A DNA stretch of 64,000 nt from Halobaculum sp. MBLA0147 (GCF_041361345.1 NZ_JBGKAD010000005.1:124001-188000); one strand, 5' to 3'; shown: positions 26,509 through 35,616, counted from the stretch's first letter. The notes: generated from the sequence alone by a model not told the origin. Program-made: numbers and translations.

Positions 26509-27231
26509 ATGGTACAGCTCCCAGATTTATCACAGAGAAGTCCTTTGAATTTCGATATCGGACCGGGTTGGATCGTAGCGTTCGTTGCGCTCGTGTTCGT
26601 CCATATCGAACTTCACGAGATCGCACATACGGCGGTAGGGCGGATGATCTGTGGAGAGTGGGGGCCACGCAACTTCAACAGCTGGCAAACTGCCTGTTCT
26701 CCGATACCAGAGATCGTGTTAGCACCACTCGCCGGACTCGTGTTTTCGTACGGATTGATGTGGGTGGGGTACTTGCTCCTCGCTCCCGACAATCCGTCTG
26801 AGAGGCGGTCGATTGGATTCTGCCTCGTGTTCGGAGCACTGCCACTGGGCCGGGTGTACACTGTCGGCGTGCTGGGTGGTGGCGACGAGATGGTTATTCT
26901 CACCGGAGCCTTTCCGAGCGTTGATACGTCACTGTTGACTGCAGTTGGCCTCGTCCTCGTACTGCTGCTCGTCGGTCCCCCTCTGTACCGGGCGTTCACC
27001 ACGCTGTCCAACCGGCGACGTGGAGTGATCTTCGTCGCACTGTTTCTGTTCCCGTACGTTCTGTTCGAAGTCGGTATCCAGGGTATCGCCAACCCACTGC
27101 TCGCTCGGGGTGTCTTGGACAGTGAGGGACTACTCGGCTCACCACTCCTTGTGAACGTTTGGACCGTCTTTTGGGTGATCACCCTGGCGGCGTCGTGGCG
27201 TTTCCTCCCCTCGACACTTCACCAACGCTGA
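26509..27231 (+). CDS. Integral membrane protein with HEIAH motif, putative metalloprotease, 240 aa
   Basis: Six or so membrane helices. The first contains FVHIELHEIAHTAVGRM, with H36-E-I-A-H40, the HExxH zinc motif of site-2-protease-like (M50) peptidases in its usual place within helix 1. A later loop, ACSPIPEIVLAPLAGL, and GVLGGGDEMV could supply a third ligand, but the standard NxxPxxPLDG motif is not seen, so activity is unproven. ATG 26509 is chosen because the upstream extension is arginine-rich. Neighbours give no clue to its substrate. Confidence 0.68.
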   Translation: MVQLPDLSQRSPLNFDIGPGWIVAFVALVFVHIELHEIAHTAVGRMICGEWGPRNFNSWQTACSPIPEIVLAPLAGLVFSYGLMWVGYLLLAPDNPSERRSIGFCLVFGALPLGRVYTVGVLGGGDEMVILTGAFPSVDTSLLTAVGLVLVLLLVGPPLYRAFTTLSNRRRGVIFVALFLFPYVLFEVGIQGIANPLLARGVLDSEGLLGSPLLVNVWTVFWVITLAASWRFLPSTLHQR

Positions 27232-27304
27232 CGAGCAGATGGGTGGCCGATCAAATCGTCACCGTCGACCACAGGGATAGCAGGCTCTCCGCGTCGGGTC
27301 CCAG

Positions 27305-27537
27305 TCAGGCAGTGTGGTGGTGGTACATCGTCGGCGAAGGTTGAGCGAATTCATCGAAGAGCAGTGTGCCGGAGAACCCTACGGCAACGACGATACCGAG
27401 CACAGTGGCAGATAGAGTGTACCGAGAGCCGGATAGAACTCACCACTTTCCAGTTCCAGGATAACAACTGTCACGACGAGCAGTGTGGTCCACACTGCGA
27501 GTGCGAGACGGCGCTGAAACGTGTGATCTGTGTACAT
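27305..27537 (-). pseudogene. Small membrane protein gene needing a frameshift near 27409-27425
   Basis: From ATG 27537 the frame gives MYTDHTFQRRLALAVWTTLL, VVTVVILELESG and then stops early. Shifting frame at the TATCTGCC region continues with LSATVLGIVVAVGFSGTLLF, a second helix, and a clean end PTMYHHHTA with stop at 27305. The whole span is 233 bases, not a multiple of three, as expected for a single indel. Intact, it would be about a 77-residue two-helix protein. Decay, assembly error or programmed frameshifting are all possible. Confidence 0.55.
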
Positions 27538-27696
27538 ACGAGAGGTTGCGCGCCTGCCTATTCGACCGAGAGCGAGAAGTGATCCATGAGACAGGTCGGG
27601 CCTTTCTCTCACCTTTATAAGCACCGTCATTGGCACCAGCTCGTCTCCACACGCCGTGGTCAACACTCATCTGTTCGACGACCGTCGTGGGGGTGT

Positions 27697-28155
27697 ATGA
27701 GCGACGGGACGCCAACCGACCCTCGTGCGACGGCACGGGGGATCCTCGAGACGGAGCGGACATGCACGCTCGCGACCGCCTCGGCGGACGCCGTGCCGGA
27801 GGCAGCGACCGTCCGATTCGTCGCAACCGACAAGTTGAATATCTACATCACGACGGAGCGACCGTACCAGAAGTACGCGAACCTGACGGAGAATCCACGT
27901 GTCGCCGTCGTCGTCGACGGCGAGTACAACCTCCAGTTGGAGGGCACCGCGACCGAGCTGGTCGGTGAGGACGCAGCAATCGTCGCTCGCGAGTACACCG
28001 ACAAGTACGGACCCAGCGAGTACCTCAACAACGACGAGAGCGTCTTCTTCGAGATCACGACCCACTGGGCACGGCTCCTCGTCGACACGGAGTTCCCGCC
28101 GAGCTACGAGGTCGTCCTCGGAGACGGGCGAGCGGATCCGCACGACGCGGGGTAG
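27697..28155 (+). CDS. Pyridoxamine 5'-phosphate oxidase-family protein, 152 aa
   Basis: Split-barrel flavin/F420-type fold: ARGILETERTCTLATASADA near the start, FVATDKLNIYITTERPYQKY, then NPRVAVVVDGEYNLQLEGTA. These match the putative PNPOx-like general stress/flavin-binding family. The start ATG at 27697 follows a GGGTGT stretch; the upstream in-frame extension lacks halophile character. Reaction unknown; a flavin- or F420-dependent reductase or heme-degrading type is possible. Confidence 0.8.
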   Translation: MSDGTPTDPRATARGILETERTCTLATASADAVPEAATVRFVATDKLNIYITTERPYQKYANLTENPRVAVVVDGEYNLQLEGTATELVGEDAAIVAREYTDKYGPSEYLNNDESVFFEITTHWARLLVDTEFPPSYEVVLGDGRADPHDAG

Positions 28156-28315
28156 AAGGTCGTCGTCCACCGCGGAAAGCGAGCACGGTGACACCAGCCT
28201 GCGACCGACTCGCTCCGGTACTGTCGGGGAGTTCGCAGCGGGTCCAGCCACGACCCGAACGACACCGACGAAAGCGACGAAAGCGCTAACCGGCACACGG
28301 CCGTGATACGGCACG

Positions 28316-29467
28316 ATGGATCTACTCTCACGGAGTCTGGTCCCGGAGGAAGCCCACGAGACGAAGCGTCGGGCGAGAGCGTTCGCCGACGAGACGATCC
28401 TCCCCGTGGCTGCCGAGTACGACACCAGCGGCGAGTACCCGTCCGATGTCGTCGGGGCCGCACAGGAAGCCGACCTAGCGGGCCAGTACGTCCCCGCCGC
28501 GTACGGCGGTGAGGACTGGTCCCTGGCCGAGCGGTTGGCGGTCGTCGAGGAGTTCTTCCGTGCTGACGGGGGGATCGGACTCGCGCTTCAGCTCGTCGAC
28601 TTCGGTGCGAAAGTGGTGACGATGTACGGCACCGACGACCAGAAAGAGCGACTGCTCCCACCCGTCGCGGCTGGCGAGACGATCACCGGGTTGGCGGCGA
28701 CGGAGCCACGTGGCGGGTCGGACCTCGCGCGGATGGAGACGACTGCGCGTCGCGAGGGCGACGAGTACGTTCTCGACGGCGAGAAGTACTGGACGAGCAA
28801 CGGCGTCGTGGCCGACTGGATCGTCGTCTACGCCCGGACGGGTGAGGAGTCGGGCCACGACGGCTACTCGCTGTTCGTCGTACCGACCGACGATCCGGGG
28901 TACGACGCCGAGCCGATCACGGAGAAGATGGGACTGCGTGGCAGCCAGCAGGCTCGTGTCGAACTCGACGGAGTCCGTGTACCGGTCGCGAACCGCCTCG
29001 GCGAGGAGGGACAGGGGTTCTACAACTTGGCGCGGTTCTTCAACTACGGCCGGATCGCCGTCGCGGGCCACGGCATCGGACTCGCCGCCGCGGCGATCGA
29101 GGAGGCGTGGGCGTACGTCCACGACCGCGAGTTGTACGACGCGGCGGTCGCCGACAACCAGACCGTCCAACACAGACTCGTCGAGATGCGTGAACAGTTC
29201 GAGGCGGCGCGGGCGCTCACGTGGACGGCCTGTGAACACGTCGCCGCCGGAGAGAATCCGGCGTTCTGGGCGAGTCTCGCGAAGGCGAGAGCGACCCGGA
29301 CGGCAGAGCGCGTCGCTCGCGAGGCGACACAGCTCCACGGTGGCGAGGGACTCCGCACCGAGACCCGCGTGAACCGCGTGTTCCGGGACGCGAAGTACCC
29401 CAGCGTCTACGAAGGCCCGAACGCCGTCCAGCGTGACATCGCGTACGGCCACTGGCCGGACGCGTAG
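28316..29467 (+). CDS. Acyl-CoA dehydrogenase, 383 aa
   Basis: Complete ACAD layout: N-terminal helices, the FAD-contact segment ITGLAATEPRGGSDLARMET, GEKYWTSNGVVADWIVVYAR, a middle beta domain, and the C-terminal helical domain ending YPSVYEGPNAVQRDIAYGHW. E366 in YEGP sits at the place of the catalytic glutamate of medium-chain type enzymes. It oxidises an acyl-CoA to the 2-enoyl-CoA with electrons passed to ETF. It stands alone, without other beta-oxidation genes near, so the chain-length specificity is open. Confidence 0.88.
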   Translation: MDLLSRSLVPEEAHETKRRARAFADETILPVAAEYDTSGEYPSDVVGAAQEADLAGQYVPAAYGGEDWSLAERLAVVEEFFRADGGIGLALQLVDFGAKVVTMYGTDDQKERLLPPVAAGETITGLAATEPRGGSDLARMETTARREGDEYVLDGEKYWTSNGVVADWIVVYARTGEESGHDGYSLFVVPTDDPGYDAEPITEKMGLRGSQQARVELDGVRVPVANRLGEEGQGFYNLARFFNYGRIAVAGHGIGLAAAAIEEAWAYVHDRELYDAAVADNQTVQHRLVEMREQFEAARALTWTACEHVAAGENPAFWASLAKARATRTAERVAREATQLHGGEGLRTETRVNRVFRDAKYPSVYEGPNAVQRDIAYGHWPDA

Positions 29468-29534
29468 GCGCTCGTCACCGCGAACCCACTCACGGGACCG
29501 ACAGCGTGAATCGGGTCGCGAGTGATCGACGTGT

Positions 29535-29942
29535 ATGGGCGTCCCGCTCCCCGTCGAACCGACGGTGTACGTCGAGCGCGTCTCGAACCACGTGAGTTGC
29601 GCGTGGACGGCCGACAGTATGGAGCAGTTTGTCGACGCCGTCGTCGCGGAGACCGAAGTCGCGGACCCCTTCTTCCTCGTCGCCGCGAAGAGTACAGCCG
29701 GCCGTCATCGGCGTCGACGTTCGGAACTCGACGGCGTCGAGGGTGTGACCTACCTCAGGTGTGAGTCGTCCGACCCGTGGCGAGCCGCGTGCGAGCGCCG
29801 AACGGCACCGGTGATCACACTCGACAGTTTCGACTCGCCTGCTCGGTGCCGTCGGTTGCACTGTGCGACGACGGCTCGATCGGAGTGGCCCGACGAGGCC
29901 GTCGCACGTCTCGGAGATCTACTCGACTATACGGAGCCGTGA
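29535..29942 (+). CDS. Hypothetical protein, 135 aa
   Basis: Acidic first half (MEQFVDAVVAETEVADPFFL) and three cysteines; a basic patch HRRRRSEL near residue 60. No recognised domain, signal or membrane segment. It follows the acyl-CoA dehydrogenase by 67 bases on the same strand and may be cotranscribed. Codon usage is halophile-like, which supports a real gene. Confidence 0.55.
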   Translation: MGVPLPVEPTVYVERVSNHVSCAWTADSMEQFVDAVVAETEVADPFFLVAAKSTAGRHRRRRSELDGVEGVTYLRCESSDPWRAACERRTAPVITLDSFDSPARCRRLHCATTARSEWPDEAVARLGDLLDYTEP

Positions 29943-30071
29943 CGGGGTTTTGAGCATGGGGAGTCGCTGGTCGTCTGGTTGGAAAGCCATCACAACGTGC
30001 GACTCGGATCGAATCGGCCGATATTCGAGACCGACGTGTCGGACTCGACCGACTGGTCTGAGACACTGCCA

Positions 30072-31544
30072 CTAACGGCCGAGAACCGGAACGGCTCGGA
30101 CGAGCGTCCGTACGATTCGCACGAACAGGTACACGCCGACCCACGGGACGACGACGATCACGACCGCGACGAGCCCCCCGGTCACCGCTGCTTCCCCGAG
30201 TGCCTGCATCGTTCCGGCTACGGTCGTTCGACTCGTCAAGTGGTACGTGACGAGACTCGCGGTAATGTCCTGTGACCCAGCGAGCCCGGCGAGCCCAACT
30301 GGAATCGAACGTTCGGGTGCCGAGAGACCAACCTCAGGGCCACCGGTCGCTTTCGCAGTTCGCCGACGCCACCGAGGGAGAAACGCCAGTGCCAGCGCCA
30401 CGACCCCACCACCGACAGTAAGCCACAGCATCGGCGTCGTCCACGCACTCACTACTTCTGAAGGTCGCTCGAATCCCGCTCGGCTCACCCCAGCAGCCAG
30501 TCCCGAGAGGATACCTGCTGGGAGCATAATGCCGTAGGGGACGTGGACGACACCACCAGTGAGCAGGTGGCGATACGCTCGTTCGACGTACCTGACGGCG
30601 TAGATGACTGGCACGAGTACCGTGCCGCCGTACAACACCCAGACGAACGGGCCGTGCTGCTGGAACTGTGAGACCACATCTTGTGCGCCAGCCAGTGAGA
30701 GGCTGTAGAGGATGACGACGGTGTAGACGAAGACCGCTGCGCCACCGACACCGTCCCAGACGGAACGGACGGCGAGCACCAGTGGTTCGGCGATGTCGGT
30801 CAGCTGATCTCCAGACTGTATCCACGGAACCTCAAGGCCGACAGTACGCGTCGTCACCCCCGCCACGGGAACCACGAGTCCGACACCGACTGCGAGCAGT
30901 TCCGGAATCGGATACAGAAGCGACACCGTCGCCAAGACGACGCCGACCCCGACAACCAGCAACGTCGCCGTCGCGAGCGGCCCCATCGGTGCGTCAAGGT
31001 CGGCGACCGATGGCCACGCTCCACCGTCGCCCACGTCGGACCACCCGCCAGAGGCGGCCCCCGTCGACGGCCCGCTCACACGGGGTGCAGAGCCGACCCG
31101 CTCCCAAGGGAGGTACAGGATGCCGATCAGGCCGACGATGATGCCGACCAACAACTGCACAGCTGACCGAACAGATGGTGTCACCGGCACCCACGTCGAC
31201 TCACCGACGACGAGAACCAGAATCGCCTCTCTCGTGTACAGTGTTACAGCCAACACGCTCACGCCGACAACAGTCCGCAGAACGATGTTGTGTCGCGAGG
31301 TGAAGAACTCGCGCGGGAACAGTCGGGGCGTGAGATACAGCACCGGAACGACCAGCATGACCAGACCAGTCGCGATGCCGAGCTCCGACGAGGTGATCGT
31401 CTCCTCGGTGATCAGTTTGAGTGCGGCCGGGAGGACGATTCCGTCCCCGACACCGAGGGCTTCGGGAACGAGTCGCAGCGCGATGTCGACGAGTCCCAAT
31501 CCACCGACACCGGCGGTGATCACTCGACCGTCGTCTCCACGCAC
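30072..31544 (-). CDS. Polytopic membrane protein, 490 aa
   Basis: About 11-12 hydrophobic segments in two blocks, separated by a soluble loop near residues 150-185 (SAPRVSGPSTGAASGGWSDV). No transporter signature is recognised. A TATA box on the same strand (31567-31577) lies about 25 bases before GTG 31544, supporting this leaderless start. It ends near the gene at 29535-29942 (converging). It could be a permease or a sensor of the envelope; family unknown. Confidence 0.7.
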   Translation of the reverse strand: MRGDDGRVITAGVGGLGLVDIALRLVPEALGVGDGIVLPAALKLITEETITSSELGIATGLVMLVVPVLYLTPRLFPREFFTSRHNIVLRTVVGVSVLAVTLYTREAILVLVVGESTWVPVTPSVRSAVQLLVGIIVGLIGILYLPWERVGSAPRVSGPSTGAASGGWSDVGDGGAWPSVADLDAPMGPLATATLLVVGVGVVLATVSLLYPIPELLAVGVGLVVPVAGVTTRTVGLEVPWIQSGDQLTDIAEPLVLAVRSVWDGVGGAAVFVYTVVILYSLSLAGAQDVVSQFQQHGPFVWVLYGGTVLVPVIYAVRYVERAYRHLLTGGVVHVPYGIMLPAGILSGLAAGVSRAGFERPSEVVSAWTTPMLWLTVGGGVVALALAFLPRWRRRTAKATGGPEVGLSAPERSIPVGLAGLAGSQDITASLVTYHLTSRTTVAGTMQALGEAAVTGGLVAVVIVVVPWVGVYLFVRIVRTLVRAVPVLGR

Positions 31545-31566
31545 TATCGGTGTCTCGGACGACGAG

Positions 31567-31577
31567 AAGTTATACTA
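31567..31577 (-). promoter_or_regulatory. TATA box of the polytopic membrane protein gene
   Basis: Read on the minus strand the box is TTAGTATAACT, centred 28 bases before GTG 31544. It supports a leaderless transcript starting at that GTG. Confidence 0.6.
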
Positions 31578-31649
31578 ATCGGCCAATGCGGGTCCACGCG
31601 ACAGTAGTCTGTTCATCGGAGTGACGAGAGCCGCGGTGTCGAGAGCACG

Positions 31650-31886
31650 CTATGCGTTCTCCAACTGGTCGGCCGTCGCCTCGAGGTCCCCACTCCGTCG
31701 CTCGCGACGCTCGGCGACGGCGTCACGAACCGCGTCCGCCTCCTCGTCGTCGAGAATCCCGGCGAGGTCGAGGAGCGACCGCTCGCCAGCCAGTCGGAGG
31801 ACGATGTCCGAGAACGTCTCGTCGTCCGCCTTGTGGGCAGCGAGGCGGTCGTAGGCCTTCTCCGAGAGGTAGATGCGCTTCGACAC
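31650..31886 (-). CDS. VapB-type antitoxin (COG1753/DUF217), no adjacent toxin, 78 aa
   Basis: The protein starts MSKRIYLSEKAYDRLAAHK, then SFSDIVLRLAG-like DETFSDIVLRLAGE, the typical beginning of the DUF217 antitoxins that neutralise PIN-domain VapC toxins in archaea. Normally vapC follows and overlaps. Here only about 100 bases separate its stop from the next gene and no PIN protein is encoded. It is an orphan, either retained as anti-addiction or as a remnant. Confidence 0.75.
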   Translation of the reverse strand: MSKRIYLSEKAYDRLAAHKADDETFSDIVLRLAGERSLLDLAGILDDEEADAVRDAVAERRERRSGDLEATADQLENA

Positions 31887-32225
31887 GTGTATACGGTTGT
31901 GTGCATCCGCCTAATTGGTTTTCGACCGGAGGCCCTCGACCGCTCAGTGTCAACGAACTGTCTACCACGTCGATTACTCGTGGGCTCTTCGACTCGGAAA
32001 GTCATCTTCAGGGACGCGAAGGTCGGCGAGGACATCGAGCGTGCACACCATCTACCGAGCGTTGCCGTACGCCACACGGGTAGTCCGTGCGTCGCGACCG
32101 TCGTATCGAGCCAGCCGAACGCAACTGGAGACGCTACGCGGCCGCGTCCGTTACGGCCGGCGGCGCGGGTTCCGTGCCGACGAGCCAGGGCGACGTTCCA
32201 GACCTGACCGGTAGTCGAGCGCAGA

Positions 32226-32443
32226 CACACACACCAGATTTCCGGAGTTCCGACCACACCTGCGGGTGGGGGGCACAGACGGAATGGCTACGTATCTTCA
32301 AATAACAGTCTCTGTCCTGTTAATCGCTCGTAGATGTACGACGTGCGGTTGCTATATGCTAGCGATGGCTTATAGCTTGCTGTGGTCAACTCTCGGTCTC
32401 CCACCCCGTCCGAAATGGACTCCGGAAATCTGGTGTGTGTGTG
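32226..32443. other. Candidate replication origin A: inverted ORB-like pair around AT-richer spacer
   Basis: A minus-strand copy (32226-32249) and a plus-strand copy (32418-32443) of ACTCCGGAAATCTGGTGTGT face outward, with 170 bases between their first A residues. The spacer holds the AT-richest part (TCTTCAAATAACAG, CCTGTTAATCG, GCTATATGCTAGC). Two degenerate half copies follow at 32448-32470, just before the TATA box of orc1A. Inverted origin recognition boxes with G-rich tails flanking an unwinding element next to orc1/cdc6 are the known plan of haloarchaeal origins. The wider gap 31887-32514 holds no other convincing gene. Confidence 0.8.
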
Positions 32444-32480
32444 CGGGGACTCCGGAAACTCCGGAAACGCCGGTCCGGGT

Positions 32481-32492
32481 GGTTTTATATAC
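32481..32492 (+). promoter_or_regulatory. TATA box of orc1A
   Basis: GGTGGTTTTATATACT lies about 28 bases before ATG 32515, directly after degenerate ORB half copies. The same GGTGGTTTTAT string precedes the second orc1 gene. Confidence 0.7.
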
Positions 32493-32514
32493 TCCCCGTC
32501 ACATCCGTGAGGTG

Positions 32515-33759
32515 ATGAGCGACCGTGTATTCTCTCGCGGTAGCACGCCGTTCTCCAATCGCGACGCTCTCTCGGATCACTACACGCCGAGAGAGCTGGT
32601 CGGGCGAGACGAGGAACTCGCCCAGTACAAGGAGTACCTCGAACCGGCCGTGTGGGGCGAAGACCCGAACAACATCTTCCTCTACGGGAAGACGGGTGTC
32701 GGGAAGACGGCCGCGACGAAGTACCTCGTCTCGGCGCTGGAGGAGGACGTGGCCGAGTACGACGACACACACGTCGAGTCGATCCACGTGAACTGTGACG
32801 GACTCTCGACGTCGTACCGTGTCGCGGTCGCGATCGTGAACGCGATTCGCGACCCGCACGACCGGATCAGTGAGAGTGGGTACAGCACCAGCGAGGTGTA
32901 CGACATGATGTGGCGGGAACTCGACCAGATCGCCGAGGGGACTCCACCCACCCAGACGCCGATCGTCCTGCTCGTTCTCGACGAGGTCGACCACACGGAG
33001 GTGGGCGAAGACTCGATCCTGTACCAGCTCTCTCGGGCCGAGGAGAACGAGAACCTCCACCAGACGCGGATCGGCGTCATCGGAATCTCGAACGACCTCA
33101 CGTTCAGCGACCAGCTGAGCCCGAAGGTCAACAGTTCGCTGTGTCAGAAGAAGATCTTCTTCGAGACGTACGACGCCGACGAACTCCGGGCCGTCCTCCA
33201 GCAGCGAGCCGAGGTGGCGTTCAAAGACGGGGCCCTCGAACAGGGAGTCATTCCGCTGTGTGCCGCCTACGGCCGGAAGCAGAGCGGTGACGCTCGCGAG
33301 GCGCTCGACCTCCTCCGTGCGGCTGGCGACATCGCCCGGAACGACGACCGCGAGACGGTGACCGAAGCGGATGTCGAGACGGGCCAGTCGCGTGTCGAAC
33401 GAGAGAACATCATCGAGGGGATCCGGTCGCTCCACGAGCACAGTCGCTACACGCTGTACGCACTCGCGACGCTGGCCGCCGAAGAGGAGACACCGGTCAG
33501 AACGCGGCCGATCCACGAGCGGTACGAGGTGATTTGTGATCTCGCGGCCGTCGACGGGCTCACACTCCGGCGTGTCCGTGACTTCCTCCGGGAGTTGGAG
33601 ATGCTCGGTGCCGTACACATCGACGAGCAGAACCAAGGCCAGGTCGGTGGCCAGTACATCCAGGTCGAACTCGCACACCCAGTCGACGTGATGGTGACCG
33701 CGCTCGACGATACCATCGAAGCGCTCGGCACCCACGAGTCCGTCACTGGCTACGTTTGA
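32515..33759 (+). CDS. orc1: Orc1/Cdc6 replication initiator A, 414 aa
   Basis: AAA+ initiator. Walker A is FLYGKTGVGKTAATKYL (about residues 55-72), Walker B LLVLDEVDHTE, sensor-1 GVIGISNDLTF, and the linker/sensor-2 region contains ALDLLRAAGDIA; a C-terminal winged helix (about 320-410) has LRRVRDFLRELEMLGAVH. It binds ORB repeats and loads the replicative helicase. ATG 32515 sits 28 bases after a strong TATA box. Flanking ORB family A repeats (upstream pair, six downstream) are its presumed target. It differs from Orc1B throughout, so each probably has its own DNA specificity. Confidence 0.92.
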   Translation: MSDRVFSRGSTPFSNRDALSDHYTPRELVGRDEELAQYKEYLEPAVWGEDPNNIFLYGKTGVGKTAATKYLVSALEEDVAEYDDTHVESIHVNCDGLSTSYRVAVAIVNAIRDPHDRISESGYSTSEVYDMMWRELDQIAEGTPPTQTPIVLLVLDEVDHTEVGEDSILYQLSRAEENENLHQTRIGVIGISNDLTFSDQLSPKVNSSLCQKKIFFETYDADELRAVLQQRAEVAFKDGALEQGVIPLCAAYGRKQSGDAREALDLLRAAGDIARNDDRETVTEADVETGQSRVERENIIEGIRSLHEHSRYTLYALATLAAEEETPVRTRPIHERYEVICDLAAVDGLTLRRVRDFLRELEMLGAVHIDEQNQGQVGGQYIQVELAHPVDVMVTALDDTIEALGTHESVTGYV

Positions 33760-33806
33760 CTCGCATCCAGCAATTACCGTGATACCAGACCCTCTACCGG
33801 CCTTCA

Positions 33807-34250
33807 ACTCCGGAAATGTGGTGTGTCTGTCAGACGTTACTGGAGGGTCTCTGTGGTGTCCTGTACTGGCACCCTCGACCTCCCGATGAGGCGGAGTGGG
33901 CAGGATTTCGTTCGACGTGCTCGTTGAGTGTGTCCAGTGGGTGGTGGAGTGACTTCGGTGTGGGGTGAGGAAACTCCGGAAATGTGGTGTGGGGTGGTGT
34001 TCCTGGTGCGGCGTGGTCCGCGTCGGACTCCGGAAATCCGGTGTGGGGTGGTCGAGTCGCGCGGGTCCAACACTGGTGTTCGGTCCTCCATCTCAATTCG
34101 ACTCCGGAAACGTGGTGTAGGGTAGTAGAGTGCTCTCGACTGAGACCCAGGAAGACTCCGGAAATCCAGTGTGGGTGGGTAGGAGAGGGATGGAACCACA
34201 TTCTAGTCTCTCGGTCCGACACGACTCCGGAAATATGGTGTGGGGTGGTG
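33807..34250 (+). repeat. Tandem array of six ORB family A repeats
   Basis: Copies of ACTCCGGAAATNTGGTGTG followed by GGGTGG start at 33807, 33973, 34027, 34101, 34155 and 34224, all in the same orientation, downstream of orc1A. Spacing is irregular (54-166 bases), so this is not a CRISPR. Variable bases fall after AAAT and in the G-tail. Such downstream arrays may titrate the initiator. The gap 33760-34437 contains nothing else I can support; ORFs across it are products of the repeats. Confidence 0.82.
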
Positions 34251-34437
34251 CACCCGAGAGACGGTTCTCTGAGACGAGGACCGAACTGGAGTAGTTGGTA
34301 ACAGGAATCGAGACGCCAGGGTTCGGACCGTCATCACGAGACGATCGGGGTCCAGCCATATCCAGAGGTCCGCAGTGGAGTCGAGGTTCTGTTCCGTCCT
34401 GCCGTCAGGGATTCCAGTCCGTTGAGGTGGCGCGACA

Positions 34438-34845
34438 TCACCCCCAGACAGTTGCGTCACCGTCGTACGTCCGGATCTGTTCGTCGTTCGTGAGAATCCC
34501 GTCTGTCTGACGGCTCTTGTGAGCGGCGACGAGAATCGCGTCGTGCATCGTGTAGACGTCGTAGAGGTTGTCGAGACGGAAGAACACGCTTCTGTCGAGG
34601 TTCGCTACCTCGACTGGTCCATCGAGCAACGTTCGTACGGCTTCTCGACCCGATCCAGCAGGGTCGACCCCTGCCTCCGCTTGCCCGCTCTCGATCGTGT
34701 CGACGACCTCTGCGATCTGTGTCGGAGGTGCTTCGATCAGGTCGATGCCCTCGTTCGCCCGATCGAAGATGTCCGCGACGCGCTCGGGGTCTCGCCCGAC
34801 GAGATGCCGCAACATCGCAACCGCGTCGGCCATGTACGTAGCCAT
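34438..34845 (-). CDS. vapC: VapC-type PIN-domain toxin, 135 aa
   Basis: PIN signature: MATYMADAVAMLRHLVGR with the first catalytic Asp (D7), a mid Glu in QIAEVVDTI, and the late acidic residues in YTMHDAILVAAHK and ILTNDEQIRTYD. PIN toxins cut RNA. The gene follows the AbrB-type antitoxin, with one base between the antitoxin stop and this ATG. It lies between the ORB arrays, a usual place for a plasmid-stability pair. Confidence 0.85.
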   Translation of the reverse strand: MATYMADAVAMLRHLVGRDPERVADIFDRANEGIDLIEAPPTQIAEVVDTIESGQAEAGVDPAGSGREAVRTLLDGPVEVANLDRSVFFRLDNLYDVYTMHDAILVAAHKSRQTDGILTNDEQIRTYDGDATVWG

Positions 34846-34846
34846 C

Positions 34847-35152
34847 TCACTGCTCCTCCGACGGTGTCGCGTCGCCGTTCCACTCTGTCCGGCGTTTCTC
34901 TCTGACGTAGTCCTCCATCTGCTGGGCCCACTCCTCGGCCTCTTCGTCGGTCATGTCCTCCGGTCGAAGCGCGCCGCGGGAGGACTCTGGAATCTGCTTG
35001 TTGATGGTGATCTCACCGCCGTCGTCGGTCCACTCCACCCGATCGCCAGGTTCGATTCCAAGTCTGTCGCGGATCTCTTTCGGAATCGTCGTCTGCCCCT
35101 TCTGCGATACACGTGTCGTCACAGGCTCCTCCAGTTGCTCTGAATCGCTCAT
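34847..35152 (-). CDS. vapB: AbrB-type antitoxin of VapC, 101 aa
   Basis: The AbrB/MazE-like swapped-hairpin domain is seen as VSQKGQTTIPKEIRDRLGI followed by GDRVEWTDDGGEITI. The acidic, unstructured C-terminal half (RPEDMTDEEAEEWAQQMEDY) would thread into and block the PIN active site. The pair probably autoregulates through the AbrB domain. The gap 35153-35430 upstream contains AT-richer sequence near 35160 (CAGTTTTACTGG), likely its promoter. Confidence 0.85.
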   Translation of the reverse strand: MSDSEQLEEPVTTRVSQKGQTTIPKEIRDRLGIEPGDRVEWTDDGGEITINKQIPESSRGALRPEDMTDEEAEEWAQQMEDYVREKRRTEWNGDATPSEEQ

Positions 35153-35430
35153 ATCACAGTTTTACTGGCAGTTGTGCATTAGCGTGGGGGATGTTCGAAC
35201 AAGCCGGGTCCGTGCAAGCGCGAACCGACGGGATCACTCGTCAGACATCTCTCTGGCAGCATTACTAGAAGCCGTGTGAACCACCGATCCCGTCGTCCGG
35301 TCTCCGGTGTGCTCGACACTGATAGCGTTGCGATGAATCACCTCGAGCTGACCCCAGTGAGAACGACTCGTCGGGGTTTCACATCCACCACGATCAATGG
35401 GATGTCTTCTGAGTCTTCTCCGAGACGATC

Positions 35431-35604
35431 GTGTTCACCGTTGGCAGAGACCGTGAGAGGGTGCGTATTGCTGCGGGTGAGATGGTACACTTCGCTCCGG
35501 GAGAGTTCCGGACCGGGCACGTTCTCGTGACAGCCGACGGCGATATCGTCGCGCTGGTGATCGATGCGGTGGGAACGGGACAACGACTTGTACAGTCGCC
35601 GTGA
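35431..35604 (+). CDS. Possible small protein or gene remnant, 57 aa
   Basis: A frame from GTG 35431 to TGA 35602 encodes an ordered beta-rich peptide: GEMVHFAPGEFRTGHVLVTA then DGDIVALVIDAVGTGQRL. Codon third positions are G/C-rich. A TGA lies just upstream in frame, so it is either a very small gene or the 3' end of a lost one. No family recognised. Confidence 0.3.
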   Translation: MFTVGRDRERVRIAAGEMVHFAPGEFRTGHVLVTADGDIVALVIDAVGTGQRLVQSP

Positions 35605-35616
35605 CCGTCAGGTCGC

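Noticed and set aside
31887-32225. Weak coding-like stretches between the orphan antitoxin and origin A
   Set aside because: Both strands show only short fragments without start codons or domain patterns.
33837-34222. Long minus-strand ORFs between orc1A and vapC
   Set aside because: They consist of translated ORB copies (repeating TPHHISGV-like blocks) and have no independent coding signal.
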